A DNA stretch of 64,000 bases from Cupriavidus pauculus (GTDB taxonomy: Bacteria > Pseudomonadota > Gammaproteobacteria > Burkholderiales > Burkholderiaceae), in contig NZ_CP033969.1 in NCBI RefSeq assembly GCF_003854935.1, positions 2,542,001 through 2,606,000 of the forward strand, given 5' to 3'. Positions 46,100-54,860 of the stretch are shown piece after piece. The position numbers and the translations under genes were made by a program. Each line of letters opens with the position of its first letter. The first letter of the stretch is position 1. The notes beneath the pieces were generated by a model. The model ran no database searches. It saw only the letters and a program-made list of their open reading frames with translations, and had not been told where the DNA came from.

Positions 46100-47713
46100 T
46101 TGGCTTCGAATTTCTGGAGCGAGCGTTTTGGCGGCTGGCATGTGTCGCCGATGACGCTGCTGGTGTGGATCTTCACGTGCCTGTGCTTCGTCGCGGTGGC
46201 CGTGGCGCTGGGCAGGCGGCAGGTGGACCGCATTGTCACGCAGCGCGAGGTGGGCATCGGCACCGAGATCGTGGCGGCGCTGGACCGCATGGTCGAGACC
46301 GCCGGCACGCAGGGCCGCCAGCACGCCGCCAAGCTGGCGGGCCAGCCGTGCGGCCAGATCGAGCAGCCGCTGGGCACCGCGCAGAGCTTCATCCCGTACA
46401 TCCGCGCGGTCGGCATCGCCGAACGCGGGGTGATCTATTGCTCGTCCACGCGCGGCGCGGTCAGCGTGCCGCTGGACTACTACTTCCGCGACCTCGATAC
46501 CGGCACGCCCCAGCGGCTGATGCTGGTGCAGGGCACCCCGTTCCGCACGTACGCGCCGGCGCTGGCAATGTTCCTGCAGCAGCCGGGGCAGCCCGGCAGC
46601 GGCACCTTCCTGCTGATCGACGGGCGCTACGTGACCGATACGCTGTCGCACGGCCTGGCCTTCGGGGCGTCGGAAGTCGTGCTCAGCGTGGGGCAGGCGT
46701 CGATCTATCACGATGGGACATTTCTGGCGGCGCCGGTCAAGGTGGCCGGCGGCGGCGTGACGTCGCGCTCCACGGCGTGGCCGATGCAGGTGCACGTGGC
46801 CGCGTCGGCCGACTACGTGACCACGGTGCGCCGCAAGTACGATCTGCTGTACGGCGCCATTGGCCTGCTGGGCGGGCTGCTGGCGGTGGCGCTGTTCCTG
46901 CTGGTGGCCGCGCCGCGCCGGCTGCTGATGCAGGCGGTGCGCCAGTCGCTGCGGCGCGGGGATTTCCATGTGGCGTACCAGCCCATCGTCGAGGTGGGTT
47001 CCCGGCGCTGGATCGGCGCCGAGGCGCTGCTGCGCTGGCAGCATCCGCGCTGGGGCAGCATTCCGCCGGGGTCGTACATCGAGACCATCGAGTCCACGCC
47101 ACTGATCGACGACATCACGCATTTCGTGCTGCGCCGCGTGGTGGAAGACATGAACCGCTACGGCCCGCTGGCGCCGCTGCACATGGCCGTCAACGCCGCG
47201 CCGCTGAACCTGCGCCGCCGCACCTTCCTGCACGACCTGGACGCGCTGCAGCGCGCCATGCCGGACGGCTCCGGGCTGGTGCTGGAGATTACCGAGCGCC
47301 ACCTGCTGGGCGACAGCGGCGCCACGCGCGAGGCATTCGACCGGCTGCACGAATCGGGCATCCGGCTGGCCGTGGACGACTTCGGCACGCGCAACAGCAA
47401 CCTCGACCTGATCCGCAGCCTGCCGTTCGACTATCTGAAGATCGACCGCCAATTCACGCAGGACGTGGACGCCAACGCCCGCGCGTTGCTGCGCAGCATC
47501 GTCAGCATGGCGCACCATTTCCATCTGGTGGTGATTGCGGAGGGGATTGAGACCGAGGCCCAGCACGCACTGATTGCCGAGGCCGGCGTGGACTGGGCGC
47601 AGGGCTACCTGTACCAGCGCCCGGCGCCGCCGGCCAGCATCCTGGCGCGGCGTGGCATCTGGGTCAACGAACAGTCCGGTGCCGAAGCGGCCGAGGCGCC
47701 CGCGGCGGTGTAG
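46100..47713 (+). CDS. Cyclic-di-GMP phosphodiesterase with CSS sensor and EAL domain
   Basis: This inner-membrane protein of 537 residues hydrolyses c-di-GMP. One membrane helix (about 18-38) precedes a periplasmic CSS-motif domain (GVIYCSSTRG, redox-sensitive Cys), and a second helix lies near 247-272. The EAL domain carries E308 in GAEALLRW, EITERHLLG, VDDFGTRNSN, LKIDRQF and AEGIE, so the metal and catalytic residues look intact. The start is TTG 46100 after AGGGG; ATG 46151 would cut into the first helix. No GGDEF domain is present. Confidence 0.9.
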   Translation: MASNFWSERFGGWHVSPMTLLVWIFTCLCFVAVAVALGRRQVDRIVTQREVGIGTEIVAALDRMVETAGTQGRQHAAKLAGQPCGQIEQPLGTAQSFIPYIRAVGIAERGVIYCSSTRGAVSVPLDYYFRDLDTGTPQRLMLVQGTPFRTYAPALAMFLQQPGQPGSGTFLLIDGRYVTDTLSHGLAFGASEVVLSVGQASIYHDGTFLAAPVKVAGGGVTSRSTAWPMQVHVAASADYVTTVRRKYDLLYGAIGLLGGLLAVALFLLVAAPRRLLMQAVRQSLRRGDFHVAYQPIVEVGSRRWIGAEALLRWQHPRWGSIPPGSYIETIESTPLIDDITHFVLRRVVEDMNRYGPLAPLHMAVNAAPLNLRRRTFLHDLDALQRAMPDGSGLVLEITERHLLGDSGATREAFDRLHESGIRLAVDDFGTRNSNLDLIRSLPFDYLKIDRQFTQDVDANARALLRSIVSMAHHFHLVVIAEGIETEAQHALIAEAGVDWAQGYLYQRPAPPASILARRGIWVNEQSGAEAAEAPAAV

Positions 47714-47734
47714 GCGGAAGGTACGGCGCCGGGC

Positions 47735-49030
47735 TCAGGCCATGGCCGTCTGCCACAGCAGCGCGCCATTGAGCAGGATGATCAGCAGCGCCGACGCGGC
47801 GGCCAGCACCAGCGGTACGCCGCGCACGCGCCAGGCGCCCATCAGGCGGCGGTCGGCGCCGAACAGGATCAGCGGCACCACGGCCAGCGGCAGCGTCAGG
47901 CTCAGCACCACCTGGCTGGCCACGAGCAGGCTGGCCGAGCCGTGCTCGCCGAACACCCACACCGCCGCCAGCGCCGGCACGATGGCCACGGCCCGCGTCA
48001 GCAGCGCGCGGCGCATGCGCGACATCTTCAGGTCCAGGAAGCCTTCCATCACGGCCTGCCCGGCCAGCGTGCCAGTCAGCGTGGAATTGAGCCCGCAGGC
48101 CAGCAGCGCCACGGCGAACAGCAGGCTGGCCAGGTCCGAATGCAGCAGCGGAGCCAGCAGGCGGTGCGCGTCGGCCAGGTCTTCCACGTCGGTCAGGCCG
48201 TTGGCGTGGAACACCGAAGCGGCCAGGATCAGCAGCGCGGCGTTGATCAGGAACGCGAAACCGAGCGATCCGAAGGTGTCGAGGTTCATGCCGCCGAGCA
48301 CTTCGACGAACGTGCGGCGGCGCGCGGTGCGGGTGCCGGGCGGCGGCGTGAAGCGGCGCACCAGCGACGAATGCAGATAGAGGTTGTGCGGCATGACTGT
48401 GGCGCCGACGATGCCGGCGGCCAGCCAGAGCATGCCGGCGTCGCGCACCAGATCGGCCGACGGCGCCATGCCGCCCAGCACGGCGGCCCATTCGGGCTGC
48501 GCCATGGCCAGTTGGGCGACGAAGCACAGGGCCACCATCAGGATCAGCCCGGCCACCATGGCCTCCATGGTGCGCTGGCCGTAGCGCTGCACCGCCAGCA
48601 TGACGATGGTGACGACGGCGGCAATCAGCACGCCGACCCAGAGCTTGACGTGGAACAGCAGCTGGAGCGCCACGGCGCTGCCGACCACCTCGGCCACGTC
48701 GCAGGCGATGATCGCGATCTCGCTGGCCACCCAGAGCCCCAGCGTCACGCGGCGCGGAAACCGTTCGCGGCACAGTTGCGCCAGGTCGCGCCCGGTAACC
48801 ACGCCGACGCGCGCGGCAATCCATTGCAGCAGCATCGCCACGAGACTGGACAGCGCGACGACGGTCAGCAGGCTGTACCCGTACTTGGCGCCCCCGGCGA
48901 TGGCCGTGGCCCAGTTGCCGGGGTCCATGTAGCCGACGGCCACCAGCGCGCCCGCCCCCAGGAAGGCAACACGCGACCGCCGCGCGGGTGGCGCGGCGGG
49001 CAGGGCGGCGGAATCGGTGGGCGGGGGCAT
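47735..49030 (-). CDS. mntH: Nramp-family divalent metal (Mn2+) transporter MntH
   Basis: MntH imports Mn2+ (and Fe2+) with protons. The 431-residue protein has about eleven membrane helices. Nramp signatures are DPGNW (D36-W40) in the first helix and MPHNLYLHSSLV in the sixth. The conserved transport loop lies around GLNSTLTGTLAGQAVMEGFL. The start at 49030 gives a normal N terminus; an in-frame ATG at 49087 would add 19 unlikely residues. A Fur-like box lies 70 bp upstream, suggesting metal-dependent repression. Confidence 0.92.
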   Translation of the reverse strand: MPPPTDSAALPAAPPARRSRVAFLGAGALVAVGYMDPGNWATAIAGGAKYGYSLLTVVALSSLVAMLLQWIAARVGVVTGRDLAQLCRERFPRRVTLGLWVASEIAIIACDVAEVVGSAVALQLLFHVKLWVGVLIAAVVTIVMLAVQRYGQRTMEAMVAGLILMVALCFVAQLAMAQPEWAAVLGGMAPSADLVRDAGMLWLAAGIVGATVMPHNLYLHSSLVRRFTPPPGTRTARRRTFVEVLGGMNLDTFGSLGFAFLINAALLILAASVFHANGLTDVEDLADAHRLLAPLLHSDLASLLFAVALLACGLNSTLTGTLAGQAVMEGFLDLKMSRMRRALLTRAVAIVPALAAVWVFGEHGSASLLVASQVVLSLTLPLAVVPLILFGADRRLMGAWRVRGVPLVLAAASALLIILLNGALLWQTAMA

Positions 49031-49099
49031 GGTGGCGTCCAGGTGATCCAGAGGAGGGCGAGGGATCGCACGACCCCGATACTGCATTCTAGGGGGTTG

Positions 49100-49116
49100 T
49101 TGAGAATTATTCCCAA
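49100..49116. promoter_or_regulatory. Fur/Mur-like box upstream of mntH
   Basis: TTGAGAAT-T-ATTCCCAA is a 17-bp near-palindrome (one mismatched pair) that closely resembles the 7-1-7 Fur core TGATAAT-N-ATTATCA. It stands 70 bp before the mntH start, in 98 bp of otherwise AT-richer intergenic DNA. In beta-proteobacteria Fur-family proteins repress mntH. Confidence 0.6.
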
Positions 49117-49185
49117 TTGGCTTTGGCTAACAAGGAGATTGCCAAAGCCGGGGATGCGCCGGCTGGCGCCGGTGGATCGGTAAGA

Positions 49186-49431
49186 CTAGCGGCTCCATCC
49201 GCCGCCGCCCGCGCGTCCTGCGAGCTTGACCGGCCCGCAGCACGCGCACGCCGCGCCGTGGCTGGCCGCGCCGGCGTCGGCCGAGCCACCGGCCAGCCCC
49301 GGCGCCGCTACCAGCGCCCGCGCCGCCACGCCGCCGCAGCCGGGGCAGACGGCCGGCTCGTCGCGGCGGGCCATCGGCCGCAATTCGGAGAAATCTCCGC
49401 AGGTACCGCATCGGTAGTCGTAGGTCGGCAT
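49186..49431 (-). CDS. FmdB-type zinc ribbon protein
   Basis: This 81-residue small protein begins MPTYDYRCGTCGDF and has two CXXC pairs (C8/C11 and C29/C32) forming the FmdB/CxxC_CXXC zinc ribbon. A Gly/Ala-rich tail with an extra Cys cluster (ACACCGP) follows. FmdB proteins are proposed regulators, with no proven mechanism. The conserved start at 49431 is well inside a longer open frame. Confidence 0.85.
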   Translation of the reverse strand: MPTYDYRCGTCGDFSELRPMARRDEPAVCPGCGGVAARALVAAPGLAGGSADAGAASHGAACACCGPVKLAGRAGGGGWSR

Positions 49432-49563
49432 CGCCGCTCCGGAACAGGGCCAGGTTGGCGCCCAGCTTAGCGCAATCCCATGGCGCGTGCGCACGCGCCA
49501 CGCGCGCCGGGCAATGTCGAAAGGATCAGGGTTTTCGTCAGCAAACCGAATCGCGCAACTCCC

Positions 49564-49569
49564 TATAAT
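49564..49569 (+). promoter_or_regulatory. Consensus -10 placing the start at the MarR ATG
   Basis: TATAAT ends 7 bp before the ATG at 49577. Transcription would start at or within a base or two of the start codon, so the mRNA would be leaderless. No Shine-Dalgarno is present, consistent with this. Confidence 0.5.
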
Positions 49570-49576
49570 CGCGCGC

Positions 49577-50011
49577 ATGGAAAAGAACCTTGAAAAGCGC
49601 TTCGGCTTTCTGGTAGCGGACGTGGGCCGGCTGTCGGGCAAGCGCTTCGACGACCTGTCGCGCGCGTCGCTGGACCTGACGCGGGCCCAGTATCGCGCCA
49701 TGGCCTACCTGTCGTTCCACGGCGAGATGAACCAGGCCGCGCTGGCGGACCTGATGGAAGTGGCGCCGATTTCCGCCGGCCGCCTGCTGGACCGCATGGA
49801 AGAGGGCGGCTGGATCGCCCGCCGCCCGAACCCCGACGACCGCCGCGAACGCATGGTCCGCCTGACGGAGAAAGCCGACCTGGCCCTGGACGCCGCAAGG
49901 GACGTGGGCGACGTGGTCACGGCGCAGGCGCTGGGCGGATTCTCCGAGACGGAGATCGAGCAGTTCCTGGAGTTCCTGCAGCGCGCGCGGGGGAATTTGC
50001 TGAAGGGGTAG
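49577..50011 (+). CDS. MarR-family transcriptional regulator
   Basis: This 144-residue MarR protein has FLVADVGRLSGKRFDDLSRASLDLTRAQYRAM, the recognition helix in MNQAALADLMEVAPISAGRLLDRMEEGGW and the wing RPNPDDRRERMVRLT. Its targets are unknown; no divergent or co-transcribed efflux gene is adjacent. It is followed by a palindromic repeat. Confidence 0.9.
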   Translation: MEKNLEKRFGFLVADVGRLSGKRFDDLSRASLDLTRAQYRAMAYLSFHGEMNQAALADLMEVAPISAGRLLDRMEEGGWIARRPNPDDRRERMVRLTEKADLALDAARDVGDVVTAQALGGFSETEIEQFLEFLQRARGNLLKG

Positions 50012-50034
50012 GGGCGAAATTGCCGTTGGCTTGC

Positions 50035-50255
50035 TCCCCTCTCCCGCGAGCGGTTTGCGCTTCCACGGTTTGCGCTTCCACGCCTGTGGTTTTGCTCCCC
50101 TCTCCCGCGCGCGGGAGAGGGGTTGGGGGAGAGGGCCGGCGGTTCAAGTTGCAACCTGTCGGCAAGCAGCGCCTCAACACCCTCTCCCCCGGCCCCTCTC
50201 CCACGCTGTGGGAGAGGGGAGACAACAAGCGCAAGATTCAGGCTCGATATCGCGA
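50035..50255. repeat. Palindromic intergenic repeat, locus 5, with tandem 15-mer and module B
   Basis: A partial hairpin arm (50035-50050) is followed by two perfect copies of a 15-bp tandem repeat (50052-50066 and 50067-50081). A full forward-core unit lies at 50094-50222, and then comes a segment (about 50222-50255) nearly identical to 6171-6205. It fills the gap between the convergent MarR and dehydrogenase genes. Confidence 0.85.
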
Positions 50256-50276
50256 AGATGTGAGCAAAGACGGTGC

Positions 50277-51605
50277 TCAACTCCCCCCGCTCACCCGCCA
50301 CACCCGGTTCCCCACGTCATCCGCCACCAGCAGCCCGCCGCGCTTGTCGATGGCTACGCCGACGGGGCGGCCCTGGGCGTTGCCTTCGTTGTCGAGGAAG
50401 CCGCCGAGCACGTCCAGCGGGGCGCCGACCGGCTTGCCCTGGTCGAACTGGACGAAGATCACCTTGTAGCCGGCGCGCGGTTTGCGGTTCCATGAGCCAT
50501 GCTGGCTGACGAACATGCCGTTCTGGAACTGTGCAGGCAGGCTGTTGCCGGTGGCCCCGGTCAGGCCCAGCGCGGCCGTGTGGGCACCGACGGCGTAGTC
50601 CGGGATGATGGCCTTGGCCACCATGTCCGGCGCGGGCGGCTTGACGCGTTCGTCGACGTGCTGGCCGTAGTAGCTGTACGGCCAGCCGTAGAACCCGCCG
50701 TCACGGACCGACGTGATGTAGTCGGGCACGAGGTCGCTGCCAATCTCGTCGCGCTCGTTGACCGACGTCCAGAGCGCCTTGGTGGTCGGCTCCCAGGCCA
50801 TGCCGTTCGGATTGCGCAGCCCGCTGGCGAAAATACGATGCTGGCCGCTCTGCCGGTCGACTTCCCAGATGGCCGCGCGGCCCGCTTCCTTGTCGATGCC
50901 GTTCTCGGCGACGTTGCTGTTGGACCCTACCGTCACGTACAGCTTGCTGCCGTCGGGGCTGGCGATGATGTTCTTGGTCCAGTGGTGGTTCAGCGGGCCG
51001 GCCGGCAGGTCCACCACCTTCTGGCCCGGCTCGGTGATGCTGGTCTGCCCGGCCGTATAGCGGAAGCGCACCACGGCGTCGGTGTTGGCGACATAGAAAT
51101 CCTCGCCGACCAGCGCCATGCCGAACGGCGAGTTCAGGTTCTGCAGGAAGACCGACCGCTGGTCGGCCACGCCATCGCCGTCGGTGTCGCGCAGCAGCGT
51201 GATGCGGTTGGCGCTGGGCGTGTTCGAGCCGGCCCGCTTCATCAGCATCTTCATGACCCAGCCCTTGATGCCCTTGCCGTCGTCGGGCTTGGGCGGGGCG
51301 TCGGTCTCGGCCACCAGCACGTCGCCGTTGGGCAGCACGTAGAGCCAGCGCGGATGTTCGAGCTGGTCGGCAAACGCGGCCACGCGCATGCCCTGCGCGG
51401 CCGTGGGCGCCTTGCCGTTGTCCCAGCCCTTGGCCGGGGCCACGTGGACGGTGGGCACCATGGTCTTGTGCGGCGCCGGCAGCTTGGGGGCCGGGCCGTA
51501 GCCGGCGGCGTCGGGCAGCTTGGCCGATTCGCCACATCCGACCAGCAGCGTCACCGCCGCGATCGCGAATAGCGAGGCCATCGGGTAGATCAAATATTCG
51601 CGCAT
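50277..51605 (-). CDS. PQQ-type sorbosone dehydrogenase-like lipoprotein
   Basis: The 442-residue precursor has a lipobox (LVGC24), so it is membrane-anchored and faces the periplasm. The mature part is a six-bladed beta-propeller of the glucose/sorbosone dehydrogenase family: [67 protein letters not shown] and [18 protein letters not shown]. Family members oxidise sugars or aldehydes with PQQ, but many lack a proven substrate. It is a single gene with no PQQ biosynthesis genes nearby. Confidence 0.88.
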   Translation of the reverse strand: MREYLIYPMASLFAIAAVTLLVGCGESAKLPDAAGYGPAPKLPAPHKTMVPTVHVAPAKGWDNGKAPTAAQGMRVAAFADQLEHPRWLYVLPNGDVLVAETDAPPKPDDGKGIKGWVMKMLMKRAGSNTPSANRITLLRDTDGDGVADQRSVFLQNLNSPFGMALVGEDFYVANTDAVVRFRYTAGQTSITEPGQKVVDLPAGPLNHHWTKNIIASPDGSKLYVTVGSNSNVAENGIDKEAGRAAIWEVDRQSGQHRIFASGLRNPNGMAWEPTTKALWTSVNERDEIGSDLVPDYITSVRDGGFYGWPYSYYGQHVDERVKPPAPDMVAKAIIPDYAVGAHTAALGLTGATGNSLPAQFQNGMFVSQHGSWNRKPRAGYKVIFVQFDQGKPVGAPLDVLGGFLDNEGNAQGRPVGVAIDKRGGLLVADDVGNRVWRVSGGS

Positions 51606-51707
51606 CGCAGGCTCCTGGGTTGCGGCGTCGTTGCTGCCTGGAGCATAGGATCGCGCGGGCGCGAAGTATGTCAGCGCGGCGGCCAGGGCCTGTCGGAAAC
51701 CGTCCGA

Positions 51708-52220
51708 TTAGCCGTCGGATTCTGCAGCGCCCACGGACGACAGCAGCCCGTGCCGCGCATGCCATTCGCGCAGCGATTCCTCCGGCCACGTGCCCACATG
51801 GCGATGGCCCTTGCCGCGCGGCACCTCAACCCACGGCGCCACGTAGTCCAGCCCGGCCTCGACCACATCGGGCGGCCGGGGCAGCGGCGTGTCGATGGCG
51901 CCGGCGTAGGGGTGGACCAGATCGGGCCAGCGCGGGTCCCACATCCAGAGCGGGCTGCCGCACTGCCTGCAGAAGTGCCGGTATCCCTTCGATCGCTTCG
52001 GCCGCTTGCCCGGCTCGCGGATCACGGCGTGAAAGTGCGCCACATGTTCCTGGCCGCTCACGCGCAGCGAGTGGGCATCGCCGCCCAGGTTGATGCCAAA
52101 GCCGCCGCTGCCGCCGGTCTTGCGGCAGATCGAGCAGTGGCAACGCATGTAGGGGTAGGGCGAATCGGACTCCAGGCTGAACTGCACGGCACCGCACTGG
52201 CATGAACCTTCGAGATGCAT
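51708..52220 (-). CDS. GFA/CENP-V domain protein
   Basis: This 170-residue zinc protein belongs to the glutathione-dependent formaldehyde-activating (GFA) fold. Zinc ligands occur in EGSCQCGAV (C7, C9), MRCHCSICRKTGG (C27, C29, C32) and FCRQCGSPLW. Most members of this broad family do not have formaldehyde activity, so no reaction is assigned. The last 50 residues extend beyond the usual domain. It is transcribed alone, 102 bp upstream of the dehydrogenase on the same strand. Confidence 0.88.
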   Translation of the reverse strand: MHLEGSCQCGAVQFSLESDSPYPYMRCHCSICRKTGGSGGFGINLGGDAHSLRVSGQEHVAHFHAVIREPGKRPKRSKGYRHFCRQCGSPLWMWDPRWPDLVHPYAGAIDTPLPRPPDVVEAGLDYVAPWVEVPRGKGHRHVGTWPEESLREWHARHGLLSSVGAAESDG

Positions 52221-52466
52221 GGCGACTCCTGACGGCGTGGTCGATGCGGTTCAGTTTGGGCGACATGCCAGCAGGGAGCAAGGCACGAAATTCGCAAAAT
52301 TCGACAAAAACTGTGGTGTTGTCAGTCGATGTCTGTCAGCGCAGGCGAGTTTTTGTAAGGAGTTGTGTGAATGCGGCACGCGGACCACGGCACCGCTTCT
52401 AAACTGGGCACGCGGCAGGCAACACGGGCCGCGTTTTTTCGATAACAACCACCTGAGAGGTCTCAC

Positions 52467-52805
52467 ATGTCTAAGCAACGAACCATCCGCACCGCTTCGC
52501 TGATTGGCGCCCTGGCAGCCGGCATGATCTCCGCCTCGGCCTTTGCCCAGACCACGACCGCTCCGGCCGGCACCACCACCGCGGTGCCCCCGGGCACCGT
52601 CCAGCTCCAGCCGCCGAAGGACCCGCTGGTGGAGCGCCGCGAGGCCCGCAAGGCCGCCAATGACCAGTACAAGGCCGAGAAGTCGGCCGCCAAGGGCGAA
52701 TACAAGCAGGAAGTCGGCGCCGCCAAGGCCGAACGCAAGGACGCCAAGAAGGCCGCCGACGAGGCCGCCAAGGCCGAACTGCAGAGCGGGACGACGAAGC
52801 AGTAA
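52467..52805 (+). CDS. Small exported Lys/Ala-rich protein
   Basis: This 112-residue protein has a clear signal peptide (MSKQRTIRTASLIGALAAGM..., probable cleavage after AFA) followed by a Thr/Pro stretch. A highly charged helical segment follows (ARKAANDQYKAEKSAAKGEYK, AERKDAKKAADEAAKAELQ), likely one long helix or coiled coil in the periplasm. I know of similar unnamed envelope proteins in this group; function is unknown. GAGAGG lies upstream of the start. The 52221-52466 leader is AT-richer than average and probably holds its promoter. Confidence 0.8.
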   Translation: MSKQRTIRTASLIGALAAGMISASAFAQTTTAPAGTTTAVPPGTVQLQPPKDPLVERREARKAANDQYKAEKSAAKGEYKQEVGAAKAERKDAKKAADEAAKAELQSGTTKQ

Positions 52806-52816
52806 GGCGCGGTTGG

Positions 52817-52943
52817 CTCCCCTCTCCCGCATCGCGGGAGAGGGGTCGGGGGTGAGGGCGTTGCGGTGCAATCAGCGACTTGTCTCGGCTTGAACCGCCG
52901 GCCCTCACCCCCAGCCCCTCTCCCGCAGGCGGGAGAGGGGAGC
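52817..52943. repeat. Palindromic intergenic repeat, locus 6
   Basis: This full unit has a reverse and partly diverged core (gttgcggtgcaatcagcgac to gcttgaacc). The inner arms read GTGAGGGC and GCCCTCAC. It lies between the convergent small exported protein gene and the LysR gene. Confidence 0.9.
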
Positions 52944-52982
52944 AACCCAGCAGCGTCTCCTCCCCCCCCCACAGCCTTTCCC

Positions 52983-53933
52983 CTACACCAGCCGCGCTCC
53001 CGGCCACGCCCCCGACATCACGATATTCCGCACGGACTGCCGCACCGTCTGCATGATGTCCCACAGCTCGGGCACCACCGGGCGATTGCGGGCCGTGGTC
53101 ATGGCGACCTGCCGCGTCACCACCGGATCGATGATCCGCGCGGAGTGCAGGCGGCCCTGTGCCACGCGGTCGGCCACGGCGGCAAACGGCAGCAGCGTGG
53201 CGCCGCAACCGTCTTCCACGAGCCGCATCGCCACCGTGTTGGACGCATCGCACTCCATCGCCATGTTCAGCGTGGTGCCGACGCGCGTGGCCAGCGATTC
53301 GGCCAGCACGCGCAGGCCGTTGGCCGTGCTGGGCAGGATCAGCGGCACCTCGCCCAGGCGCCGCGCCGGGAACGTTGGGCCCAGATGGCTCCATGACGTC
53401 GGCGCGACCAGCGTCAGGTCTTCTTCCAGCAGCACATCCACCTTCAGCGCGCCCTGCTGCTCGGGCAGGTAGAGCAGGGCGACGTCGATCTCGCCGGCCG
53501 CCAGCCACGCAAGCACCGGATTGGCCAGCCCCTCCACGAACCGCAGCCTGGTTGCCGGAAACCGCTGCTTGAGCGCGGTGCCGATGGCCGCGAACGCCGT
53601 GTTGGCGATGGTCGGCTGCGCGGCGATGACCAGTTGCGACGGGCCCTGCGCGGTCGACGCCCGCACGGCCGCGCGTGCCTCGGTCAGCGTGGCGGCCACC
53701 TGCCGCGCGTAGCCCAGCAGCGTGGAGCCGGCTTCGGTCAGCACCACGCCGCGTCCGCTGCGATGAAACAGGCGCGTGTCCAGCGCCGTCTCCAGCCGCG
53801 CGATCTGGCGGCTCACGGTCGACTGGTCCGCGCCCAGTTCCAGCGCCGCGCGCGAGATGCTCTGCGTGTTGGCCACGCAGACAAAGCACGCCAGGTCGTC
53901 GGAATTGAGCGCCGGGCCCATGGGCGATGTCAT
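52983..53933 (-). CDS. LysR-family regulator of the sugar-acid cluster
   Basis: The 316-residue LysR regulator has a helix-turn-helix in DDLACFVCVANTQSISRAALELGADQSTVSRQIARLE and a substrate-binding-like domain from about residue 97. It is the last gene of a five-gene minus-strand run and starts 7 bp after the dehydrogenase stop, so it is co-transcribed with the pathway it probably controls. A T-N11-A palindrome at 57916-57928, between the operon and the divergent ThDP enzyme gene, is a candidate site. Confidence 0.9.
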   Translation of the reverse strand: MTSPMGPALNSDDLACFVCVANTQSISRAALELGADQSTVSRQIARLETALDTRLFHRSGRGVVLTEAGSTLLGYARQVAATLTEARAAVRASTAQGPSQLVIAAQPTIANTAFAAIGTALKQRFPATRLRFVEGLANPVLAWLAAGEIDVALLYLPEQQGALKVDVLLEEDLTLVAPTSWSHLGPTFPARRLGEVPLILPSTANGLRVLAESLATRVGTTLNMAMECDASNTVAMRLVEDGCGATLLPFAAVADRVAQGRLHSARIIDPVVTRQVAMTTARNRPVVPELWDIMQTVRQSVRNIVMSGAWPGARLV

Positions 53934-53940
53934 GCCGCTC

Positions 53941-54834
53941 TCAGCCCGCCTTGTCGCCGATGGCGAACGACGACAAATGCTCGATGGCCTTGACCAGCCC
54001 GGAATGGTCCCAGCCCGCGCCGCCCTGCGCCACGCAGACGTTGAACAGTTGCTGCGTCGAGGCCGTGTTCGGCAGCCCCAGCCCCAGTTCCTTGGCCGTC
54101 GACAGCGCCAGGTTCAGGTCCTTCTGGTGCAGTTCGATGCGGAAGCCCGGGTTGAACGTGCGCTGGATCATCCGCTCGCCATGGACCTCCAGAATCTTGG
54201 AGCTGGCAAAGCCGCCCATCAGCGCCTGCCGCACGCGCGCCGGGTCGGCACCAGCCTTGGCGGCCAGCACCAGCGCCTCGCTGACGGCCTCGATGGTCAG
54301 CGCCACAATCACCTGGTTGGCCACCTTGGCCACCTGGCCGTCCCCGACGTTGCCCACCAGCGTGATGTTCTTGCCCATCCGTTGCAGCAGCGGCAGCACC
54401 TTGTCGAAGACGTCCTGCTTGCCGCCGGCCATGATAGACAGCGTGGCGGCCTTGGCGCCCACCTCGCCGCCCGAGACCGGCGCGTCGACGTAATCGCAGC
54501 CCAGCGCCTCGATCTTCTTCGCAAACGCGCGCGTCTCGATGGGCGAGATCGAGCTCATGTCCACCACGATCTTGCCGGCGCTCAGCCCCTCGGCCACGCC
54601 GCCCTCGCCGAACAGCACGCGCGCCACGTCGGGCGTATCGGGCAGCATCAGGAAGATCACGTCGGCCTGCCGGGCCACCTCGGTGGCGCTGGCGCACGCC
54701 TGCACGCCCTTGTCCAGCAGGTCCTGCGGCACGCCGCTGCGCGTGTGCGCGTGCACGGTGTGGCCGCCGGCCTGCAAATGTTCCGCCATGGGCTTGCCCA
54801 TGACGCCCAGTCCGATGAATCCGAGCTTGCTCAT
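53941..54834 (-). CDS. NAD-binding beta-hydroxyacid dehydrogenase (tartronate semialdehyde reductase-like)
   Basis: This 297-residue enzyme of the 3-hydroxyisobutyrate/2-hydroxy-3-oxopropionate reductase family has the Rossmann motif GFIGLGVMGKPM (5-16), the substrate loop DAPVSGGEVGA near residue 118 and the catalytic K170 in GQVAKVANQ. Pairing with an HpaI-type aldolase matches the garL-garR logic, in which the aldolase releases tartronate semialdehyde that this enzyme reduces to D-glycerate. That specificity is inferred from context. It lies 26 bp after the aldolase gene. Confidence 0.9.
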   Translation of the reverse strand: MSKLGFIGLGVMGKPMAEHLQAGGHTVHAHTRSGVPQDLLDKGVQACASATEVARQADVIFLMLPDTPDVARVLFGEGGVAEGLSAGKIVVDMSSISPIETRAFAKKIEALGCDYVDAPVSGGEVGAKAATLSIMAGGKQDVFDKVLPLLQRMGKNITLVGNVGDGQVAKVANQVIVALTIEAVSEALVLAAKAGADPARVRQALMGGFASSKILEVHGERMIQRTFNPGFRIELHQKDLNLALSTAKELGLGLPNTASTQQLFNVCVAQGGAGWDHSGLVKAIEHLSSFAIGDKAG

Positions 54835-54860
54835 GTTCCTATCCGTATCGAAATGAAGTT

